From contig MU602823.1 in the NCBI GenBank assembly GCA_025201865.1, forward strand, positions 1 through 13,832: a stretch of 13,832 bases of DNA, in the 5' to 3' direction. Under the pieces are notes generated by a model. The model ran no database searches. It was not told the origin of the DNA and was given only the letters and a program-made list of their open reading frames with translations. Below are positions 1 through 7,500 of this stretch, in pieces; position 1 is the stretch's first letter; every line of letters begins with the position of its first letter. Source of the DNA: Ramicandelaber brevisporus (Eukaryota; Kickxellomycota; Ramicandelaberales; Ramicandelaberaceae). The translations under genes and the position numbers were made by a program.

Positions 1-94
1 CCGCTCAACCACCTGTGCCTACGTATCTACTCTTGCACAACCATGGCACGCATCGACAATCTGCAACGTCAGCTACCATTAAGTGACATAAATT

Positions 95-146
95 GACAGC
101 TCAACTGACAACTCAACTGGCAGCTGACGACTGGCAACTGGCAACT
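95..146. repeat. Degenerate tandem repeat (GACARCTCAACT-like)
   Basis: Two near-identical 12-mers, GACAGCTCAACT then GACAACTCAACT, are followed by shortened variants GGCAGCTGACGACT, GGCAACT and GGCAACT. This is a short decayed minisatellite with no coding or mobile-element signature. Confidence 0.6.
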
Positions 147-323
147 GGGGAAGGGGGCTTTCGTGGAAGGTCAGTTCGTGCGCCACCCAACATTTCAGCA
201 CTTGTCTTCGATGATAGACGACATATGATGGATGATATCAGCAACTGCAATATAACCGCTTCGGGATAACACTGTAAATGACATCGATAAATGATACACA
301 GTGTTACTCTGTGTTACTCTGTG

Positions 324-329
324 TTTATT
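324..329 (-). terminator. Candidate polyadenylation signal of the Nudix gene
   Basis: TTTATT on the plus strand reads AATAAA on the minus strand, about 235 bases past the stop codon of the minus-strand Nudix gene. The hexamer is the canonical eukaryotic signal, but fungal genes often use variants, so this rests on position and motif only. Confidence 0.35.
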
Positions 330-561
330 TAGATGTGCTCATGATCGCCACTCGAGTCGGGTCACACATTCGTGGCTTTCATACAATGCTGACATCATCC
401 CCTTTTACTAACATATACTATCGTTTTTGTATACAAAAAAGACTTGTGTTGAAAAGTTAATGGGTGAACAGAAGTACAGCTTAACGAATCGAGCCAATCT
501 CTCAAAGAAAGAAAGAAAAAAGAAAGAGATTGAGCAAAAACATGGCGACACCAAGTGGAAG

Positions 562-1986
562 TCATGATGAGATGGCTGATGATGTAAAGGTATCACGCGG
601 CGACAGGATTGTGGAAATGTTACGAGTCATCTCCATCTTTGTGAATTCTGTACCCCGAAACTCGATCCTCACGCGATGGAGTGCAACGTCAGCTTGTTCA
701 GCAAGCCCGAGCTCTCCCTCAGCTGGTTGCTCCTCTGTGATCGATAACACTGAATCCCGTCTCGGCCCATGTGCAGCGCCATTCGACTGCTGCTGTGGTT
801 TCTGCTTGGATGAAACAGACATTCCCATCATTGACTTGAGCATGTCATCAATCTCGTCCTTGGACTTTCCCTTTGCCTTCGCCTTCTTTATCATGTCCAT
901 TATCATTGCTGTCTTTCTGTTCTGCATCTCAAGTGCGGTCTGATAAAAGTGGTCACCTGGCAAGTAAATAAACCGCTTGCAGTCAGACACCACCAACTCC
1001 CACGTTTCCACAGCCGGCGCTGATGGCTTGGCTTGCTTGGATGCAGTCATGAGTTTGCGAACATCCTCGAGCTTCTTGTAGTGGGAGAGTTCCTGGAGTG
1101 CGTACCACTGCGGAGGCAGCATCTTCATGGAGCCTTTCTTGAAATTCTCCAAAGCTTGAATCGGATCACACCAGCACTTGTCAACAATCTCGTTGTCCTC
1201 AAGTCCACCCGTTCGTTTCTCACTAGCTGCCGCTGACTGTTGCTGCTGTTGCTGTTGTTCGTTGGCAGTACCATTAACCTGACTGTCCCTGGCGATGGCT
1301 GAGTCAGTGTTGTCCATAATGTACATGAAGAACTGCGTGTCAAGTTTCTTTGGATACCAAGGTGGTGAGCGCCAGTGATACACATGCATCAAGTCATCCA
1401 GCGCAGGCGGAACACCAAACTCTTGCTTGAACATATCTTGCATCTTGCCAGAATTACCTTGTCTCAACAGCGTCTGTCGCCAGTCATCAAAGTCTCTTGT
1501 ATGCACACTGCCAGCATCGATGCCCAGAAGATGACCGCTCTCCTCAAATGTCTCACGAATGGCACACATCTTGTAGACAAAATACGGGTCAGCAATGGCT
1601 TCTTCGAGCTGTGGAGCGAGGTCCGGGTTGGATGTGGAAAGCTCAGTGAACCAGTCACGCCACATCTCAGGTTGGTCGCCATGTTCTACAATTCCGCCGG
1701 GGAAGATTGTGAGCCCACCGTGCTGGCCGTGATTGGTGCGTGTCAGTAGCAGTACCCGGTAGTCGTAAGGCGAGATATACGGCACCCCGCCATTGGCAGT
1801 AGAAGTTGTAACGGCTGATGGTGGCGACGGTGGTTGTGTGTATGGAGCGAGGATAATCACCGTGGCAGACGGGCGGTTGGGGCCACCTTTGGCATCGACG
1901 GCACGCTCAGGCAGACTTGACAGCTCTAGCTTGCCAGAAGATGGTGCAGCGGTAGTCGCAGAAGCAACTGGGCTTGAGTCAATCAT
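562..1986 (-). CDS. NUDT19-like Nudix hydrolase, 474 aa
   Basis: Probable hydrolase of the NUDT19 (RP2p) branch of the Nudix superfamily; characterised members split CoA and acyl-CoA esters at the diphosphate, often in peroxisomes. The start is the first true ATG (1986-1984); the frame stays open to 2160, but that entrance codon is TTG and the extra residues are only repeat translation. A first strand near residues 41-48 and VLLLTR (78-83) lead into FPGG (95-98). The Nudix box is split: G97-G98 is separated from the REx2EE part (R144, E145, E148, E149, G151) by about 33 extra residues, the hallmark of NUDT19 rather than compact Nudix enzymes. DTQFF (216-220) and the WCDP/LPPQW block (272-294) also match the family. 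A Q7 tract (244-250) and a lysine-rich helix (about 366-378) are local additions. The C-terminus ends ISS, with no obvious peroxisomal PTS1. The family call is strong; substrate and compartment are inferred. Confidence 0.87.
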   Translation of the reverse strand: MIDSSPVASATTAAPSSGKLELSSLPERAVDAKGGPNRPSATVIILAPYTQPPSPPSAVTTSTANGGVPYISPYDYRVLLLTRTNHGQHGGLTIFPGGIVEHGDQPEMWRDWFTELSTSNPDLAPQLEEAIADPYFVYKMCAIRETFEESGHLLGIDAGSVHTRDFDDWRQTLLRQGNSGKMQDMFKQEFGVPPALDDLMHVYHWRSPPWYPKKLDTQFFMYIMDNTDSAIARDSQVNGTANEQQQQQQQSAAASEKRTGGLEDNEIVDKCWCDPIQALENFKKGSMKMLPPQWYALQELSHYKKLEDVRKLMTASKQAKPSAPAVETWELVVSDCKRFIYLPGDHFYQTALEMQNRKTAMIMDMIKKAKAKGKSKDEIDDMLKSMMGMSVSSKQKPQQQSNGAAHGPRRDSVLSITEEQPAEGELGLAEQADVALHRVRIEFRGTEFTKMEMTRNISTILSPRDTFTSSAISS

Positions 1987-1988
1987 TA

Positions 1989-2024
1989 GAGAAGAAGAAG
2001 AAGAAGAAGAAGAAGAAGAAGAAA
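1989..2024. repeat. (GAA)n microsatellite just upstream of the Nudix start
   Basis: About eleven GAA units lie immediately 5' of the minus-strand ATG. In the Nudix reading frame they would read as a serine run, but they precede the first ATG and so probably lie in the 5' UTR or promoter as a polypyrimidine tract on the coding strand. Confidence 0.8.
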
Positions 2025-2050
2025 TATCAAAGATAGGGCAGTAATGATAA

Positions 2051-2125
2051 TGTGCGTGTGTAAGTGTATGTGTATGTGTGTATGTGTGCGCACAAACTGT
2101 GTGTAGGTGTGTAGGTGCGTAAGTA
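2051..2125. repeat. TG-rich alternating purine-pyrimidine tract
   Basis: About 75 bases dominated by TG, TATG and TGTGCG units, including the 10-base palindrome TGTGCGCACA at 2085-2094. Such sequence can adopt Z-DNA. It lies 65-140 bases upstream of the Nudix ATG, inside the likely promoter or 5' UTR. Confidence 0.7.
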
Positions 2126-2486
2126 TGTGGTGACGAAAGCAAGAAAAGGAACTTGTACAAATTGAGTGGAAGGGGGGAGGCGGATACTCAGAGCTCACGA
2201 GTGCACTTCAATTACAAGCAGTGAGAGGCGAGTGAACCAGGCTTGCCGCTCTTGTTGACTATGAAAGTGAAGGAGAGAAATTACACGCGGTGGAGACAAA
2301 ATTAGTATGTCAAATGAGGAATATGAACGCGAAAAAAGATATGGTGACGATTCTCCGAGGCTCCGAGCTTGTGCGTGCGTGAGATGAGGATAGCGTGGTG
2401 GCAGGGTTGAAGTACAATGGAATTAGAGAAGAGGTGTGCGCGTGAGCTTCGGAAGTGCGATGGCGTACAGTGAAAATAAAGTAAAA

Positions 2487-2487
<1 letters not shown>

Positions 2488-2547
<60 letters not shown>

Positions 2548-2561
2548 AACAACAATAACAA
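2488..2561. repeat. (CAA)n microsatellite, about 24 units
   Basis: A nearly pure CAA array, with two AAT-type interruptions near its right end. It lies in non-coding DNA about 500 bases upstream of the Nudix start. The same triplet encodes much of the glutamine in the nucleotidyltransferase gene. Confidence 0.9.
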
Positions 2562-3024
2562 TGTTGGGATGTGGTCAGGAATGCGGGGGTTACTAGTACA
2601 GAGCGAAGGCAGTTTGAGTAAAGTTAGTGTAAAAAAATAAATGGTGACAATAGCAGCAAGAGGCGCTATGACTGATATTGCTAGAAATGGGAATAAAGTG
2701 TGAACGCGAGCAGCACAGAAGCTAAAAACAAAAAAAAATGTCTTTCTCGCACACAATAGTCTATGAGATGAAGCGGAATGAAATCAAATGACGGAGGATA
2801 GTACAACATCCTGAAACCGGCGAGTTGATACCAGCATGGCATAACAAAACGCCTCCCTTTTATACTTTTTTTCCTTTCCAATTCTTAAAATCTGGTCGCG
2901 AGATCATGATATTTTTTTGCTTTTGGCTTTTGAAAGGTAGCTCAGTATGACGTTGCGAAAAAAAAATCGTAGTCATTGTACGAACTTCTCTCTGTCCTCC
3001 TACTCTTCTCTCTGTTGTGTCAGG

Positions 3025-3044
3025 CAGTGAAGCTCATTTCACTG
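3025..3044. repeat. Perfect inverted repeat, CAGTGAA N6 TTCACTG
   Basis: Seven-base arms at 3025-3031 and 3038-3044 are exact reverse complements around GCTCAT. The CAGTGA core recurs at 3115-3120 and its complement at 3099-3104, so this may be a protein-binding site rather than only a hairpin. Confidence 0.6.
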
Positions 3045-3098
3045 TTAGCGAAGGGTGGAGTAACCATAGAGTGTTGCACCATGAAAAAAATAAAAGTG

Positions 3099-3120
3099 TC
3101 ACTGTTTTGAATGCCAGTGA
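3099..3120. repeat. Inverted repeat, TCACTG N10 CAGTGA
   Basis: Six-base arms around a ten-base spacer, built from the same hexamer as the inverted repeat at 3025-3044 but in the opposite arrangement. Role unknown. Confidence 0.5.
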
Positions 3121-3169
3121 AGGTCACTTTTGAGTGTCGATCCGGTCAGTTCAGCCTCATTCTGTTCAC

Positions 3170-3222
3170 TAACTGGCTGGCTGACTAGTTGACTGGCTGA
3201 CTGGCTGGCTAGCTGGCTTAAG
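3170..3222. repeat. Degenerate CTGG/CTGA tetranucleotide repeat
   Basis: About a dozen CTGG, CTGA, TTGA and CTAG units in tandem. It is a decayed simple repeat with no coding potential. Confidence 0.6.
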
Positions 3223-3330
3223 GAACAGGCCATAACTACAAAACAAAAAACCATCGTGTGATCCTAACATTCAAAGTCACACAAAAAAAATTGAAGCGCG
3301 GACACAACTTTCTTTTCTTCCTGGATGTGA

Positions 3331-3340
3331 GCACGCGTGC
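3331..3340. promoter_or_regulatory. GCACGCGTGC palindrome with ACGCGT core
   Basis: A perfect 10-base palindrome centred on ACGCGT, the MluI cell-cycle box sequence bound by MBF in ascomycete yeasts. A second ACGCGT lies at 3388-3393. No start codon follows closely on either strand, so a regulatory role is speculative. Confidence 0.3.
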
Positions 3341-3434
3341 AGAGATGCATTTATCCGTGTACAGACAATCACCAAAGGAAATTGCTGACGCGTGAGCAAG
3401 CAAGGTAAAAAAGAAATCCGTATTGTTTTTTTAG

Positions 3435-3450
3435 TGTACACTAGTGTACA
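3435..3450. repeat. Perfect 16-base palindrome
   Basis: TGTACACTAGTGTACA is identical to its own reverse complement with no spacer. Uninterrupted palindromes of this length are rare by chance and typical of dimeric DNA-binding protein sites or cruciform-capable DNA. Confidence 0.75.
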
Positions 3451-3554
3451 GAGTTACGCATGCAATGGACAATGATATTGGCACGCGCCAGGTTAGAAAC
3501 GAAAGTCCTATATCCGAAGTGGAGTGGTGAGTTTCTGTGCTGCGGATCAGCTGC

Positions 3555-3572
3555 AGTTTAGTGCACTAAACT
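3555..3572. repeat. Perfect 18-base palindrome
   Basis: AGTTTAGTGCACTAAACT is identical to its reverse complement. It lies 104 bases after the 16-base palindrome and shares the AGTG/CACT step with it. No flanking target-site duplication or terminal repeat marks a mobile element. Confidence 0.75.
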
Positions 3573-3656
3573 TTGTCCGGCCACCGAGTGCTTTCGGATT
3601 TGATGAGCGTAATCTAAGTCCATGCAAAGCAGCACCATGATCATGATGCTGGCCGG

Positions 3657-3860
3657 CTAGCTTGTGTTCACGCCATCGTGTACCACACGCCACGTTTTTT
3701 CTTTATGTACTATCGGCTGCTCACGAGACAGTGCATTTAATGCACTTGGTGGCTTGCTTGGTATTCGGAATTGATATGCATACATTGGTGGTTTAGCTGG
3801 CGACAGCGGTTGGCCGACAGCCCACGAGACGATGTACAAGGCAGCGTCGACAATTCTCTT
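3657..3860 (-). CDS. Possible terminal exon or small ORF, unrecognised
   Basis: Minus frame open from just after a TAA at 3863-3861 to a TAG at 3659-3657, about 67 residues. The translation has a varied, protein-like composition (for example WAVGQPLSPAKPPMYAYQF) rather than the low-complexity runs seen in most spurious frames here. It has no ATG at its start, only an internal one, so it would have to be a spliced 3' exon or translated from the internal Met. I recognise no family. The overlapping palindrome cluster argues that the region may be regulatory instead. Confidence 0.15.
   Translation of the reverse strand, partial: KRIVDAALYIVSWAVGQPLSPAKPPMYAYQFRIPSKPPSALNALSREQPIVHKEKTWRVVHDGVNTS
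3730..3746. repeat. Inverted repeat, AGTGCATT N1 AATGCACT
   Basis: Eight-base arms around one base. AGTGCA is shared with the 18-base palindrome at 3555-3572. It lies inside the small open minus frame 3657-3860, where it would read SALNAL. Confidence 0.6.
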
Positions 3861-4109
3861 TTACGCCTATTGTGTCACCGGGAGAAAAAGATGAACCATA
3901 CTGGAGTACGAAGACGAATACGAATACGAGGCTTTGGTCGCAGTTAATATTGCAACTAATACTCGCATGGTTGACGTTTTTTGTCGTTACACCGAATTTA
4001 AACAGACATGGTTTAAAACAAAAAGGCATTCGTGTTATACTAAACAAAATACTCATATTGTGGGAAGGGGGCGGTTGTGGTTGAACTGTAGTTGAAAATG
4101 TGGATCATA

Positions 4110-4528
4110 TCAACTCTGCATGACAGGAACTGAGCGACGAGGTTGAGCCACATTTCCAAGATGATGGTTGGCCGACAGTTGCGAGTTGGCACTATTGCGT
4201 CCACCTCCTTTGGCACCTTGCGACTGCTTGGACTTGGATGAGCTAGCTGTTGTTGTTGTTGTTGATGTTGATGTTGGAGTTGCGATGGTTGCTTGTTTGG
4301 TGACGATAACACCATTGCTTTCGGGAACCAACCGAGGTCGCGAAGACCAAGCTGATCCGATGGCTTGAAGCTGCTGTTTGAATGACTGTTGTTGTTCTAG
4401 CTGCTGCTTCTCGTGCTGGTGGTACTGTTGCTGCGCATCACTCTCAATTTGAGCCGAAACTGGTGCTGCTGGCTGTTGTTCAGGAACTGAGGTTGACTTC
4501 ACAATCTCTTTTGGCTGCTGTTTCTGCC

Positions 4529-4583
<55 letters not shown>

Positions 4584-7500
4584 TTGAAGATGCGAACGCG
4601 TGGGTGTCTGTTGAGTAACTGAGGAAACAGCCACTGAAGGAGCACTCTTGACAGGCGCAGCACGAGAGCCAGCATCGATTGGTGGCAACTGCTGCGACTG
4701 GTAACTGTTTGGTGCAACTTTAGTCGATGGCAAATGGGCAGGCACTGTCGCAGTCATTGAGAACGGAGCTGCAAGTGCTGAATTCGTATCTTCAACCATG
4801 GGAAGAGATTTCAGAGTAGTCTCGGGTGTCATATAAACTCGAGAAGGCGGACTAGTCAAGCCATTCAGCATAGCATAGCCAGCAGCATACATGGATTGGG
4901 GCATTGTTTGGTGAGGTAGCTGCTGCTGTGATTGAATCTGTGGCAGAGGTCGTGCAATCACCATTGGACTGCTACTGTTACTATTGCTACCTCCGCCTGT
5001 GGCACAAACAATGCCGTTCTGCTGGTACATGTAGTGCTGCGGAGTCAGCTGTGGAGCTATTGCCATTGAATAGTGCAGCGGTGTTCCCAATGGAGCACTC
5101 ATTGGCATTGCGAGTGACATTGGAATCTGTGGCATTGGTGACTGTGGTAATTGTAGATGGGACTGCTGAGGCGAGAGTGCAGGTAACATGAATGGCACGG
5201 TCTGCGGCAGAGGTGGAGCAGGAGGGAATCCAAGCATACTCATCATTGGCGGCGTTGACGGCGCAGTTGAAGACAGCATCAGCCCTTGGGACTGGTAGCG
5301 AGATCGAGGCAGGTTTGATATTGGTGGAAGCTCAGACTTTGGATTGTACGGAGTTGCAGGTCCCCCGTTACTCATTAACGGAGTAGCAGAGTAGTTGCTG
5401 GAGTGGACGGCTGGGGTTGGAGCTTGGGTTGAGGCATGAGTGACTGGACGAGGCTGCTTCACATTTGAATTGCTGCGATTTGTACCGAGTCTCATATTAT
5501 GATTCATGTATCCATTAGTGCGGCTGCCGGGGGATGATGCGCTACCAATCAGGCTGCTGTTTGAATTCCGTCTGTTATGAACATTTCCATTTCCATGTCC
5601 ATTTCCATGTCCATTTACATAGCCGTGTCCATGTCCACTTGTACTGCGTGCTGGTGAGTATCCATTTACTGGTAAGTTGCCAACAGAGTTACTCGAGCGA
5701 CGATTGGCCATTGGACTGGCATCTGCGCTAATAGCATGTCGTGTGGATGAGTGAGAGTGAGGACTTTGCTGGTATCGATTCTGCTGCTGATGATGATGAT
5801 GGTTCTGTTGATGATGATTCTGTTGATTGTTCTGCTGATGGTGTTGCCTCGATGAGTACGATTGTTGCGAGTTTCGATAACTGTTCCCATTTGACATACT
5901 TCGTGTGTATGAACCATTTGACTTGCCATTTACTGTGTCGTTTGTGCCGCTCTGTTTGGATGGATGCGAGTCAAATGCTCTCTGATGTGGATGTGCACTG
6001 TGTCCATTTGGCAACTGTTTAAGAGTGCTTCTATTATCCTCAACACTATTGCTGCTTTTGTTGCTGCTGTTAACATTGTTGATATTTCTACTTCTCGTAG
6101 TACTACCAGAACCATTATCACTCAGAGTTGAAGCATCATTATCTTCCTCGTTATCATCACTGTTCTCATCATCGTTATCATTGTCGCTTGAATTAGGAGT
6201 CATTATGTATTGATCACACATTTCTTGCAACCCACGCTTACTACTTGACAAGCACTCAAGCGCACGCTTCATTTCTCCAATTATCCCTTCGGCTGACACA
6301 TCATCCGCAGTATTGCCCAGGTTCCTCATAGTATCAAATGGCTCTTCTACGCAGATTTGATCAGCAAATCTCCCCACATGCCATCCCTTTTCTCTTTTGC
6401 TTAGCCAACTTCCACTTCTCAGTGATATTACACTATTGAATCTGTCAAATTTATTACAATATGTATCGAAGAATTCATATAATAATCTACCCACTGACTC
6501 TTTGTTGCGGCTTCCAAATCCTTTTAATGAATCTATATCACTGTTAAACCACACATTAACTGCATAATATCTGTCGGATTTATTAGGTCTGCCATCGCGT
6601 ATCATTACAGTGTTATTATTTTTATTATTGTTATTGCTGTCATGTAGAGTGGGCAGAATTGGAGGATTTCTCATTTGCAAAAAATTAATCAATAAGTTTA
6701 ACCAAGTGTACGGAGCAAAAGTTCCACCTTGAGCAGCATCATCCAAATCTCTCCTCCTTGCCCAGTATCTCATAATAGCTGCTAATGGCTTAACTCTCTC
6801 ATCAATTTGCACAAATATATGTACCATTTGTGTATTATAGATGGCCAATGGATGGTTAACATTAATGTCGCATGCCAATTGCATTTCGGGATCAATGAAT
6901 CTAACCAGAGGAACCTTTGCCTTTGCTATCCATTTAATCGACTTCATTCCATGCTTCTCTAACGCCTGCGCTACTATTTTAACATCCTCCAATTCTCTCC
7001 AATCAGTTGTCAAACAGATATCAACATCGCTGGTGGACGTTGCAAGTCCATTGGCTGACGATCCAAATACATTGACTTTTACATTGCGCTCTGGCCATTC
7101 CACGCGACATATGCGTTCAATCTTCTCCACAAACTGCTGTCTTCGCACTGTACTCTCCTGCGATGCATACAGTCTCGAATGACATAAATCTAATATTTGA
7201 GCTGTTAAGACTTTATCCAACCACGCAGAGTGTTCACTTTGTCTCAGAGTCAGTGATCCATTCTGACGACTGGTATCATTCGAATATTGCATACGGCTGA
7301 CTGGCAATGTTGCTGCTGCTGCTGCTGCTGCTGATACTGTTGATACTGCTGTCGACAGAGTGGAATATGACGTGAGCGAGGGCTGTGTTGCTGTTGTCGC
7401 TATTGCTGCTGCTGTTGTTGTTGCTACTACTGTTGCAGCGGCCGTTGCTTGAGACTGACCGTTTGATTGAGGATGCTTCTTGCTTTTGATCTTCCTTTCT

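Larger units (their letters stand above)
1..561. other. Gene-poor left edge, 3' flank of the Nudix gene
   Basis: No gene is convincing here. At the very edge all three plus frames are open for about 80-110 bases (one stops at 87-89, ending in ATIK), so the tail of a plus-strand neighbour could enter, but nothing distinguishes one frame from another. The rest is probably the 3' UTR and flank of the minus-strand Nudix gene that ends at 562. It holds a degenerate tandem repeat at 95-146, a doubled 10-mer GTGTTACTCT at 301-320, a candidate minus-strand polyadenylation hexamer at 324-329 and an AAGA-rich tract near 503-530. Confidence 0.5.
1987..4109. other. Intergenic region: Nudix upstream side, nucleotidyltransferase 3' side
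   Basis: About 2.1 kb without a convincing gene. From left to right it holds the Nudix 5' region with GAA and TG tracts, a CAA microsatellite near 2.5 kb, A-rich AT-biased sequence, a CTGG/CTGA repeat near 3.2 kb, the palindrome cluster of 3.0-3.75 kb, and a 204-base open minus frame (3657-3860) that could be an exon. No AATAAA was found close to the 3' end of the minus-strand nucleotidyltransferase gene. An unannotated non-coding or spliced transcript is possible in the 3.0-4.1 kb part. Confidence 0.55.

Noticed and set aside
1-111. Tail of a plus-strand gene at the left edge
   Set aside because: All three frames are open over similar lengths, so the signal is not distinguishable from chance.
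95-146. CRISPR-like array
   Set aside because: Units are short, adjacent and degenerate, with no unique spacers; the genes around are eukaryotic.
2051-2125. TG-rich tract as an internal telomere remnant
   Set aside because: The units vary (TG, TATG, TAGG, TGCG) and do not form a regular telomeric repeat.
1987-2160. N-terminal extension of the Nudix frame (His/Thr- and Ser-rich)
   Set aside because: It begins at TTG, contains no ATG and is simply the translation of the TG and GAA tracts; the first ATG is at 1986.
2310-2756. Minus-strand frame with a long leucine run
   Set aside because: The run is only the translation of the CAA microsatellite on the opposite strand; the flanks show no domain.
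3793-4056. Minus-strand ATG-initiated ORF of 87 codons
   Set aside because: Its composition is irregular, with a VFVFVFV run from a repeated ACGAAT unit, no recognised family, and overlap with another open frame. Kept only as possible upstream exon sequence.
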